NCBI GenBank assembly: GCA_015680685.1
Contig: MNCI01005943.1
Coordinates: 107,237-171,236 of the forward strand
Origin: Gnetum montanum
Lineage: Eukaryota > Streptophyta > Gnetopsida > Gnetales > Gnetaceae
DNA: 64,000 bases
Reading direction: 5' to 3'
Below are positions 13,401-22,618 of the stretch, one piece after another. A program made the position numbers and the translations under genes. Numbering within the stretch: the stretch's first letter is position 1; the number at the start of each line of letters is the position of its first letter. The notes beneath the pieces are model-generated. The model had not been told where the DNA came from, did no database searches, and was given only the letters and a program-made list of their open reading frames with translations.

Positions 13401-13769
13401 ATCACATACAGTGACTCAGAGAGTGATGACATGGAGGAATGCTCAGCATCTCTTCCATATAATCGATGTGCCCTAGAAACACAAATACAAAGGTACCTGT
13501 ATGTAGCAACCACACAAGTAGTGGATACCCTGTGGTTGATACCTAGTCAAAAGAGCAACCCAATATGCATGAAATGAACTGGGGGAACAACCCACACTAA
13601 CAACGAAGGCATAGATACATTGGAGTATGAGCGTCCTCCCCTTCCACCCCTTAATCTAAGAACATCAATGGGGAGAAGTTGGAAACTTTTAAGAAATTCA
13701 AATAGGTGCTCATTATTTTGGATCTCTCGCTTTCCATGTAGTCATGGGAGAGATGGCCACCTATGCTAA
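10427..13769 (+). pseudogene. Element 2 gag-protease, decayed
   Basis: Start ATG at 10427 opens a frame like the intact 1114-residue protein, and the family stop is preserved at 13767-13769 after HGRDGHLC. Between them are multiple stops and shifts. Recognisable in order: YTHPDEYIPYFTFIFHQDE near 10530 (then a stop), the Gag core with MDATIGRYYALLHHF (11675) and QLRHLVDGLR, the acidic DEEDES block near 11960, the zinc-knuckle CEICYYDHPKGC near 12240 (one Tyr codon now a stop), a proline/glutamine-rich spacer (12450-12900), and the protease with LLDS.FGVNLIS near 13055, where the catalytic DSG reads DSS. The flap-end IMGRPWLST is kept near 13290. Longer open fragments are 11675-12016, 12477-13115 and 13182-13577. 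Not functional. Confidence 0.9.
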
Positions 13770-15731
13770 TCATTGGAGGCCCTTAGTTCTTTTTGATTTT
13801 TTTTATACATTTTTATTTTACACATTTTTGTTTTACACATTTTTGTTTTACACGTTTTTGTTTTACACATTTTTGTTTTACACATTTTTGTCTTACACAT
13901 TTTTGTTTTCACGTTTTTGTTTTACACATTTTTGTTTTGCACATTTTTGTTTTACAAATTTCTTTAATCTTTTTTTTTTATTTTTACAACATCATTATAC
14001 TTTTTTATTTCTTTGTGTACATATGTGTGTGTGTTATCCATCTTGTAAGTTTGTCACCCAATAAGTGTTCTTGATGATGGTATGAACTATTTTCCTAATT
14101 AATTGCTAATGTTTGGTTTTTACCTTTAAGTTATGATGTTGATACTAAGGTATGTTCTTTTGATATGACAGGCAATGAGTCCACTTCATCCATTCATCCA
14201 CAAGTTCTATGATCTCTCTTGGCTTGGAAATGTATAGTCCCTTTCTAATAAGAACTCTAATGAATTGGTGATTGGGTACTTCTCAAACTAAGAAAGGACT
14301 TAAGGTTTGAAAAGGATGTGACCTCAAGGGAAATTGATGCATTCATGTTGGCCATTCTCTTATGTGCTTGGATGTTTTCTTCTTGAGTTTTCTTGCCGCT
14401 TCAATGTTACCCAATTATCGAGAAGCTGAGCAAATAAAAATAAGAAGTCTTTGCATGGTGTGGTTCTCATGCATAAACACATAAAATCAAAAAAATGAGA
14501 ATTCAAAGCACACCCCTTAGAAAAAATAATCCCTTGGGCTACAAGCACTGGTTATGGAACTAAAATAAAAATGTTCCCTCTAACTAAGGCCCTCCTCACT
14601 TTCCATTCTCTCTTCCTTTGTTTCGTCGGAATGGTGGTGGCTCTTGAGTGAAGGCATTCTTGTTATTCAAGTGGATGGATTGGCCAAATGCATTAATGCA
14701 AAGTCACTAGATGTGGTTGGTTTAAGGCTAGATTTTGAATGAGATTTTCCAAATCACATGAATCATTAACTACACAAGGGGTTGTACACCACCTTGTTCT
14801 TGGGATTCTATTCCATTCTCTTCTCTCCATCCTTCTCTCGATTATTCACCTCATTGTCAGTTATATCATTAGTGTATATTTTGGTTGACATATTTTTTTC
14901 TTTTTGGTAAACTCTTGCAGTTAAGACTTTAACTCTTGTTCCAAAGAACATTTCCAGAGCCTATAGACTATTTGAATATGGGTTTGTTAGGGCATTAAGG
15001 GCAAGAGCCTACTTTGGGGAGGACCCACTGGCATTTCTATTTGGTGCATCCACTAAATTCTTTGCCTTAACATTTTTGCAATCCATTTTATTTTGCTCAT
15101 TTCCATCTTGACATCCACTTTATCGATGTTACTGTTGTCTCTTTTTATCCATATTTTTTATTCCTTTTCTTTTTCCATTCTCTTGCTACCGAAGGTTTGC
15201 GATTAGTCATGGGGGTACGGGGCCCAATTTTTTTTTATTTTCTCCTAACCCCTACACCTTCAGTAGTCACCAATATACAACTTAGCCAATGGACTTTCAC
15301 CGAAGCAAGGTATCAATTACATGATGATTCATTTACCCTTTCTAATATAAAGACTGTGTTGTGTGTGCATATGGAAATCATGCAGCAATGGATTGGATCT
15401 GGAGGGAACACTTGGAATGGATCGATGCTAAAGTAGCTATGCAAGGAAAAAGATCGATGATGCACTTATGGATGGACAACTAAAGATGCAATCTTGGCAT
15501 TGGTAGTAGTAGACTTCTTTTCTCTTCTCTCTTCTCTCTCAGCTGCCAAATAAGGTCTAATGTCAAATGTATAAGGTGTTCACTTTTGTCGTCATCAACA
15601 CCAGTTTTTTCATGTCTTGTAATGATGATCCGTTCACATGTCATCCCATTCACCATTAGTTCCATTTAAGTCAATAATCCCATACCTTCCTGATATTATT
15701 GTAAGGAACTCAAGGACGAGTTTTCATTTAG
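13770..15731 (+). other. Element 2: conserved 3' non-coding region
   Basis: Starts at the gag-protease stop, which overlaps a PPT-like CATGGGAGAGATGGCC motif. About ten copies of a 15-bp unit (ACACATTTTTGTTTT) fill 13795-13965. A second PPT-like motif, TCATGGGGGTA, lies at 15207-15217, and the true PPT follows at 15732. The same blocks in the same order occur in elements 1 and 3. The frames in the 15-bp repeat (FLFYT pentapeptides) are by-products of the repeat. No gene seen. Confidence 0.8.
13795..13965 (+). repeat. 15-bp tandem repeat downstream of gag-protease
   Basis: About ten units of ACACATTTTTGTTTT with few substitutions. Related, more broken versions sit at the same place in the other copies. 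Confidence 0.9.
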
Positions 15732-15742
15732 TCATGGGGGTA
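15732..15742 (+). other. Polypurine tract of element 2
   Basis: TCATGGGGGTA lies directly before the 3' LTR start at 15743. It is the same motif as in elements 1 and B, and as the mirror copy in element 3. Confidence 0.85.
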
Positions 15743-16617
15743 TGATGGGACGTGATATTGCATAGGCTATGATATCGCGTATGCGATATCGTGGCCATCG
15801 TGATATCACATCCCTCATGATATCGCGTACACAATATCACGTCGTCCCCCGCGATATTGTGTACACGATATCGTGGTGTGCTGCCAAGTCTATAAATAAG
15901 AGGCAGCTCTCCCTTGTTTCTCATCCTAGGCTTAGATCGTAGTGAAACTCTGGTAGTTTTACATTTCCAAAGATAGATTAATTTCCATGTGCCCATAGTA
16001 GGAACTCCAAAGTGAACGGATATTTATTCAAGCAAATATTGTACCTGAACACAAGTTTGTGTACGGCAATAAAGACGAACTTCTTAGATAAACCTTGTAG
16101 TGCATGGAATAGGCTAATTAGGACTTTATTTACTATTATTTATTAGTCATCATTTAAATGCTTTATTATTCATTAAATCTCTCTCAACCCTTCTCTCCTA
16201 GTTAAGTGCCTCAGTACGACCACTTCGAGCACGTGCATTATGCTTGGTGATCCCAGCAACGACTAGCATTTGGTAACCAAGGTTGCATTGGTTTAGGGTG
16301 TGAACGGTAAGTGGGAACGAATGCTAACACTAGGTTAATTCAAGCTTAGTTAGTTAGTTAAAGTTAGTCAATTATTCTCTTTACCCTTCACCTCGTTAGC
16401 ATAGGAGATAAAACATAAAAACTATAAAAATCATATACCTCAAACTTACTTAACCATACAATCATGAAAACTACAAGTAAGTCTAGGAAGACAATGAATG
16501 ATTAACCTTAAGTGTTCCATGAGACGTGTACGCACTTAGTCTATGGAGTTCGACCAGATCATGCATGCTATGCTCGTATTCATATGGTTGAGTGTAGGGG
16601 TACCTCGCCACTCATTA
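15743..16617 (+). repeat. 3' LTR of element 2
   Basis: 875 bp starting TGATGGGACG. Its U3 has a longer palindrome array than the 5' LTR: about nine GATATC-centred units between 15750 and 15875, many with CpG-to-TpG changes. The TATA box CTATAAATAAGAG is at about 15890. The last dinucleotide is TA, a C-to-T change of CA; the 5-bp duplication that follows fixes the end. Confidence 0.92.
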
Positions 16618-16622
16618 GTTTT

Positions 16623-16950
16623 CTTAGAAATTTTTTTAGAAAGTTTACTAACAACCCAGTAATAATATGTTAAAATAATATTAAATTAATGATCATAAGA
16701 GTTAATATCAATAATCAACCTTTGTTAAAGCATAAATAAAGTAATATCATATGCTTGCAATCACTAAATAAGAACCTAATGATAAAATTCCAAATTTTAA
16801 CCAATAAACTTAACTTGATAAAATAAAGAAAGGTATTTGAATTAAACAAGATTATATCTTTAAAAACTAATCCAAGATTATATTTTTGATTTTTGAGGGC
16901 ACCTAAGTGAGGACTACAAGCATGAGGATTATCATAACCTAGGGAGAAAT
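16623..16950. other. Element A non-coding DNA resumed after element 2
   Basis: AT-rich. It continues the interrupted element A after the GTTTT duplication. No recognisable motif or frame. Confidence 0.4.
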
Positions 16951-17981
16951 GACCTCATGATGAAAGATGATAGCAACAACAATAATAGCAACAACTCGAG
17001 GAATAAGCAAGTGAGGTAACCCATGCTATCAGGCTCCTACTTAAGGAGCTTGATTTGGAATTTTTTCTACCAAATTCCCACAGTAGAGATGAAACAATCT
17101 AGGTAGGATGAGATCCTAAGACCATAACCCAATCTTGAGATCATGCTCATAGAGACCTACCTCAAGAAGGCCCTCAACAAGGAAACTTAGAGTTCCATCC
17201 TTTAGAAACTATATTTTGAAACTTTCTTGGAGCTCATGCTAGAAGAGGTGAGAAAAAAGCTCTAAGGATCTCCACTATGGCCCATTTTCTTCACTAATGG
17301 AGAGTGATACATAGGGGAAACCTACCTATTCTAGAAAAATTCACAAGGAGATGTGATCATCAAGATCAATGATATCACCATCTCCTATTCAGTTAAGGTA
17401 ATAGTAGAGATCCTTGGATTATCAAACATCATGGTAATGCCAACAGAGATTGTAACTAAAGTGGACAGAAAGGCAAAGAAAGAATGGATTCAATAGTGCT
17501 ATGAAGTGGATCATAAAGAGTACAGTGCCCTAACCAATGTGGAGTGAGCCTATTTTAAGATCACAACCTATCACCTCAATCCTATGATGAGGCCAAATAA
17601 TATGACTACCTTCTCCACTAGTGCATGTACAACTCTAATTGAAAAATTTCAAGTCAACCTACCACAGTTTATCTTTCTTGAGATAGAGAATTGTTTTTTT
17701 AAAAAATGAGAAGGATAGGAAAATACTTTCATTTCCTTACCTCATTAAGAAAAACTTGCAAAAGGAAAGGGATAGCCTACTACACTAACAATGTGGCTTT
17801 CAAAGCTCTTACTGTATCATGGCAGGAGATGATGATGAGAAAGAACAACCATCATCACCACCACTTGCAACATTAGAGAATACACCAAAAATGCTAGTAG
17901 CTACTAAATATATAAAGAAATTTACAAAACAACAACTACAATAACAAGCCTCTAGATATGGTGAAGCATACTCTATGTAGG
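16951..17981 (+). pseudogene. ORF X of element A, N-terminal part (env-position ORF)
   Basis: A decayed coding region of unknown function lies between the non-coding region and the PPT of element A. Conceptual translation on the plus strand, with stops, gives ITISYSVKVIVEILGLS near 17373-17425 and the block YHLNPMMRP followed by LPQFIFLEIEN at about 17567-17690. The same block, as FYLNPMVRP and LPQLIHLEIEK, occurs on the minus strand of element B near 38430-38550. The two copies lie in separate elements and share the protein pattern despite nucleotide decay, which supports a real former gene. No transmembrane segment or signal peptide is obvious, so I do not call it an envelope protein. A short, distant likeness to plant-wide 'putative plant transposon protein' domains is possible but untested. 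Interrupted at 17982 by a solo LTR. Confidence 0.6.
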
Positions 17982-19012
17982 TGTTGATGCATAAATTTTG
18001 GTCATGCCAACACCGGAAAAACTTGTTTGAGGAGACAATTGCCTAGGGCGCCTCCCGTATGGGTACGGAAACCCGGGAATAGTCTCAGCTGGAGAGAGCC
18101 ATGTGACCAAGTGATAGAGAGAGAGAGAGAGAATACATAGAGAGAAATAAAGCATGAAAATAAAAACTAAAGAAGAGAGAAACAAGATCCATCAACAGGA
18201 TGCATGGTTGTGTTGCTGCAAGAATCATGTGTAGCTGCGATCAAACATCACCAATGCCCTGCAAACCGCCAACTGCATAAATATAAATCCACCACCATCA
18301 CATGCCATTTGCTGAAATAAAAGAAGATGAAGATAAGATCCATCAACAGGATGCATGGTTATATTGCCGCAAGAATCATGTGTAGTTGCGATCAAACATC
18401 ACCAATGCCCTGCGAACCGCCAACTGCATAAATATAAATCCACCACCACCACTTGCCATTTGCTGAAATAAAAAAAGATAGAAAGAACCACATGCCATCT
18501 GCTGAAATAAAAGATAGAAAGAAGCACATGCCATCTGCTGAAATAAAAGAAGATAGAAAGAACCATATGCCATCTGCTAAAAATAAAAGAAAATCTGCCG
18601 ACATCCAACCACCCAAATTGCTCAGAAAATAAAAGAAAATCTGCTGACGTCCAACCACCCAAATTGCTCAGAAAATAAAAGAAAATCTGCCAACGTCCAA
18701 CCGCACAAATTTCCCATTACTGGAAGAAAAAGAAAGAAAGAGAAACCATTGTCAACCACCCAGGGAGAGAGGAGGTTCAGTCTATGGCTTCATGGCCCTG
18801 GCCTCATTGGCCTAGGGCTTCCTGGCCTGACTTCTCCTCCTCTGCTTCCTCCCCCCCAACTCCATCACCTTGATGGCTTTTTATAGCCAATTTTAGGGTT
18901 AGGGTAACCCATCTTTTTTTATTTTTTTTATTTTTTTATTTTTTTATTCTTCTTTTTTAAAAAATAAACAAAGGCCCCATGCCAAGCAAGCATGGGTGTG
19001 TTGGTATCAATA
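17982..19012 (-). mobile_element. Solo LTR of a different retrotransposon family
   Basis: 1031 bp flanked by a perfect 5-bp duplication, GTAGG (17977-17981 and 19013-19017). It begins TGTTGATG and ends TATCAATA, a decayed inverted terminal repeat. On the minus strand, a GGCTATAAAAAGCC TATA box at about 18882-18895 follows a U3 of roughly 120 bp, so the LTR is read leftwards. No internal domain is present between the duplications. It splits ORF X of element A. Family unknown. Confidence 0.8.
18186..18705. repeat. Tandem repeats inside the solo LTR
   Basis: Two ~140-bp direct repeats start at about 18187 and 18331 (AGATCCATCAACAGGATGCA). Then come about four ~40-bp units built on GCCATCTGCTGAAATAAAAG (18450-18590), then three ~48-bp units built on AAAATCTGCTGACGTCCAAC (18590-18705). 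The overlapping frames here are products of the repeats, not genes. A GA microsatellite lies at about 18116-18133. Confidence 0.85.
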
Positions 19013-19017
19013 GTAGG

Positions 19018-20790
19018 TACTAGCCATAAGCCACTTGAATGATGCCACAAGGATCATCAGCTTGCTAGAAGATGAAGTGACTCTAATGTTCTCCTCAGAG
19101 AGAAACTAGGCTCTTGTTCATTTCAATATCAATGTCAAAGAAGTTACTATGTTCATTCCAATACATGAATTTCCTAAAATCTCTGAAAATGCAATAACCT
19201 TCTCCATGCTATTGGAAGAAGGTGAGGGAGAAATAGTCCTTATCATGTTATACAAAGGCTAAGAGACTATAGTAGAGATGATGGAAAATCAAATTGTAGA
19301 AGCTCTAAGTACTCCTACACCATCTATTCCTAATGTTGCTACTATGACAAATATACAAGTATTAGTAGGAGCCAAAACTAGATGGATCAATGTAGCCCAA
19401 CATGAGGAAATGTTGGAGTAACTAGTTGTATCCAAGCAACTAATTCCAAGGATCTTTGATCTTGTGAAAGATATTTATACCACCCATTCATAGTTATTGT
19501 AGACAAAGAAAATTTTGTTAATAGTAAATATGTAACTCAAGGAGGCCACCATTAGCAATCAGCAATTGGCCATTAAGGTTAAGGAACTCAAAGCTGCTTC
19601 TTGAATAGTACCATTCTTATATTAAAGCTCACAAGAAATGAAGCTTTCCAATAGCTACAAAAAAATATCAAAAGGCTAAGAATGAAAAATAAATTATGAT
19701 CTTTGATGCATAACTGTAAGAGATAATGATGTATTCATTTAGCCATGACCTTTAATAGGTTTGCAAGAAAAATTTTGCACTAACTTAGGACAATTATTGC
19801 TTGCAGAATGATGAGTAGCAAAAGAATTAAATGATTGAGTACATTTACCAACAGTAGGAATAACTTACTAGGGTAAACCTAGATGTGAGGAGGTTGACTA
19901 CTAAGAAATCTCTCAATGGAAGAGGTTTGTGCTCTTTACTAGAAGACTATAATTTAGATTATCACCTAGAAAAATAAGATCCTGAATTATGAATAAGTCA
20001 ATAATCACTATAAGGACCAAGTCAAAATGCTCAAGGAAATTAATGAAAAAGAAATTAAGATGGAAAAGGTGAAGGCGAATGAAGCCCTCTAGCAACTCCA
20101 ACAAGGAGGCAATGTGTGCCAGTCCATCTTCGATGGTCTCAACACCTACAATCAAGTAGAGATTCACCTAAAGGAGTTGCAAATCAAGGAGATGAATGAG
20201 TACATCGAACTAGTCAACCTTTGATATGAAAACTAAGTAATACTAATAGTAGGGAGGCCAAGATCTAAATTAGGGAAGTAGGTGACCAAGCCCTGCCTCC
20301 TCTATGAGATTAAGTTTAAGATCTAGAAAGAAACCAAACAAAAGTTGGAACTAGTCAACATGAAGCTCGAAGTTATCAAGAAAAAATTCCTTGATCATAG
20401 ATTAGTTGCTAAGAACCTAGCCAAGAGAATAAGTGCCTACCAAGAACTAGAGAATCTCATTCATATGTTTGACTTTAAATGCAAATAATTCATAGCTTGG
20501 TTTGTCCACATGAAGTAGATGTTTTCTATACTATTATGCCCATGGGACATACCAGCACTACCCCATCTATGCAAAGCTACCTAAACTATCCATGATCTAT
20601 GAGACAAATAGGAAAAGATGAAGGTACTTCTAGATATCTTCTAGCTTTCAAAGTAGCAACAAGGTAGCCTAGACCTCTACCAAAATATGTATATAATGAA
20701 GAATGATCCATGCCATAAGAGCCTCCACCTCCAAGAATGGTGTAAATATCTCTTCCCATTTTAATAAATGCAACTGACACATGCCATTTT
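19018..20790 (+). pseudogene. ORF X of element A, C-terminal coiled-coil part
   Basis: Continues ORF X after the solo LTR. The translation is rich in Lys, Glu and Leu, with coiled-coil character, for example KEINEKEIKMEKVKANEAL near 20035-20090. The C-terminal section contains KLELVNMKLEVI and AKNLAKRISAYQELEN (20340-20450), and CPWDIPALPHL near 20535-20570. Element B has KLEV..AKLEVI, AKNLAKRMNDYQELQN and CPWDVPTLAHI in the same order at 36.5-36.8 kb. Stops and shifts are frequent. The end of the frame is about 170 bp before the PPT. Function unknown; a structural or accessory protein is a guess. Confidence 0.6.
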
Positions 20791-20934
20791 TGTTAAATTA
20801 TTCAAATTTTTTGTACATTACACTAATTTTGTAGCCACATAAATTATAGGTTAAAATGACACTTAAGAGTTATTTGTTTGTTATAGTCAATTAGTTAGTT
20901 CTATACCTCCCTAGATTTTGTAAGAAACTTAGTT

Positions 20935-20945
20935 CCATGGGGGTA
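20935..20945 (+). other. Polypurine tract of element A
   Basis: CCATGGGGGTA immediately precedes the LTR-like sequence at 20946. It matches the family PPT except for one base. Confidence 0.8.
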
Positions 20946-21670
20946 TATTGAAGTCAAAATAAATGATCTATATTGATGTATGCTCATCAACATAGTCTTG
21001 TTGATGCATCCTTGGATGTGTTAATGCATACGTGTTAATGCAAATCCTCCTAAAGCTTGTATAAATGCATAAACTAGTTGTATTTAAGACACCTTTGATG
21101 ATTCTCATAGTGATGCTCTTGTAGTTTTATTCCATAGAAACTAGTACACTTTTCCTCTATGTATCTATATTGAAGATTGAATTAATTATAAAAAGTTTTA
21201 TTTGAGTACAAGATGTACCTAGACATAGTTACATGATGGAAATAAAATCAAGGTTTCTTCTCTCCGTTGTAGAACTTGTATTAACATTCAATTTATGTAT
21301 GAGCATCTTACTTTACATGTAGTTTACTCTTCTCTATTGAATAACATAATATTTTATTTCATAGTAATGTGAGTATGACCACTTCAAGCATAATGTACTA
21401 ATGCTTGGTTATCCCAGTAGTAAATACTTGGTACACCCAACAATAAACACTTGGTAACCCAGCTATGCTAGTATAAGTTTAAGATGTGTACAAAAAGTGG
21501 AAACATATACTCTATGTTTAAAATACTTAGTCATTGATTAGTTAAGAAATAATATTTTGATTACTTATTCTCTTAATCCTTTTAAAATTGAAAAAAATAA
21601 TAAAATTATAAATAGAAATATCTTAAACCTAAATTACACTTATAGATCATTAACCTTTAATTATGCTTGG
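20946..21670 (+). repeat. 3' LTR of element A, truncated
   Basis: Begins TATTGAAG (family TG changed to TA). U3 carries GTTGATGCATCC and similar GATGCATC palindromes in place of CGATATCG. Downstream are GTATGACCACTTCAAGCATAA, TGCTTGGTTATCCCAGTAG and ACTTGGTAACCCAGC, the family LTR core. Similarity stops near 21670; the last ~100-150 bp of U5 are missing, and ORF X fragment C begins on the opposite strand. Confidence 0.8.
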
Positions 21671-21699
21671 TATACTAGTATTAGACTGTCCAATATGGG

Positions 21700-22613
21700 C
21701 TACCAATTTGGTAATTACTACATAGCATAGTTAATCTTGGTCTTTTCCATTTCAATCTTTTTCTTATTCACTTGCTTTTGTATTTTCACAATTTCTTTAT
21801 AATGTTCCTTGAGCCTTTCATGTTTCTTGGCCTCATTCAACTACATGTTGATCTTATAGGATGTTTCTATTTGATGACATGGATTTCTTCCATTGATAAT
21901 ATTATATTCTCTTTTGTCAATGTTTTACTTTGAGGTTAACTCTAGAAGACTAATCTCTTAGCTACTTTAAGCTTTCTTCTAGCTAACTTTTCTTCTTTTA
22001 TACATTTGTTAATCTTTTTCTTTGGTAGCAAGTCCTTTATTATTTTCTTCTAGTATAGTGATAGCCTTGACATAAGGATATGTCTTAGCATTTATAGCTA
22101 ATGCATCCCACATTGCCTTTTCCAATTACTATTGTTTGTTCATGATCTAGTTCACCTAATTTGTTATAAATTTTTCTAGATGGGCTAGCACTACATAATT
22201 AGGAGGGTCTTATCTTTGGATTCTATGTTGGAATAATTCATCTTATAGTTTTTGGACCTCCAAGTCAGCATGTTGCAACCTTCTTTATGAAATAAGTAGC
22301 TTACCTTTTGTAGAAATTAACTTTAATTGCAATAAAATCATATTCTCACAAATATCAAAAATATTGTACATAACCTATCTTATATGGATTAACCTATCTA
22401 GTGCATCCTCATGTTGTTCAACTAATTTAATCTCCATTTCTTTACTTTTCTAGAAGTTCTAGGCACTACGTGAGCATTTCAAGCCTCAATGAAGGTAGTG
22501 AGAAATAGGATAGGGACATTGAATGCTTCTTTGATATGATTAGTGATAAGTTCATTATCTTCTTATTTATTTTTGTGCTACATGACCACTATGGTGGAAA
22601 CTTCTCTAGATTC
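21700..22613 (-). pseudogene. ORF X fragment C, interrupted by element 1
   Basis: The minus-strand translation resembles the middle of ORF X: DALAINAKTYPYVKAITILEEN near 22040-22110 parallels a NAKTYTIQKDY stretch in element B, and HKELKEHYKEIVK followed by KKKIEMEKTK near 21735-21810 parallels the coiled coil of element A. Many stops. The fragment lies head to head with the truncated LTR of element A. Element 1 inserted at its right-hand end (duplication AAGTG at 22614-22618). Whether it continues to the right of 30256 could not be established by eye. Confidence 0.5.
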
Positions 22614-22618
22614 AAGTG

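Larger units (their letters stand above)
9480..16617 (+). mobile_element. Element 2: short gag-protease gypsy element, complete but decayed
   Basis: The 7138-bp insertion is flanked by a perfect 5-bp duplication, GTTTT at 9475-9479 and 16618-16622. Order: 5' LTR (9480-10283), primer site (10285-10303), gag-protease pseudogene (10427-13769), about 2 kb of non-coding DNA with PPT-like motifs, PPT (15732-15742) and 3' LTR (15743-16617, last bases CATTA instead of CATCA). There is no RT, RNase H or integrase, so it depended on another element for reverse transcription and integration. It sits inside the 3' non-coding region of element A in the same orientation. LTRs differ by several per cent by eye, mostly transitions, so it is older than element 1. 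Confidence 0.93.

Noticed and set aside
13744-14074. Open frames with repeated FLFYT or THFCF peptides, resembling a membrane protein
   Set aside because: They are translations of a 15-bp non-coding tandem repeat and exist in two frames at once.
18376-18662. Three overlapping repeat-rich open frames on the minus strand
   Set aside because: Products of tandem repeats inside a solo LTR; no start context or family.
18889-18905. AGGGTTAGGGT looking like plant telomere repeat
   Set aside because: Only about one and a half TTTAGGG-type units; below what would indicate an interstitial telomere array.
16951-20790. Calling ORF X an envelope gene because of its position
   Set aside because: No signal peptide, transmembrane segment or cleavage site is visible in the decayed copies; position alone is not enough.
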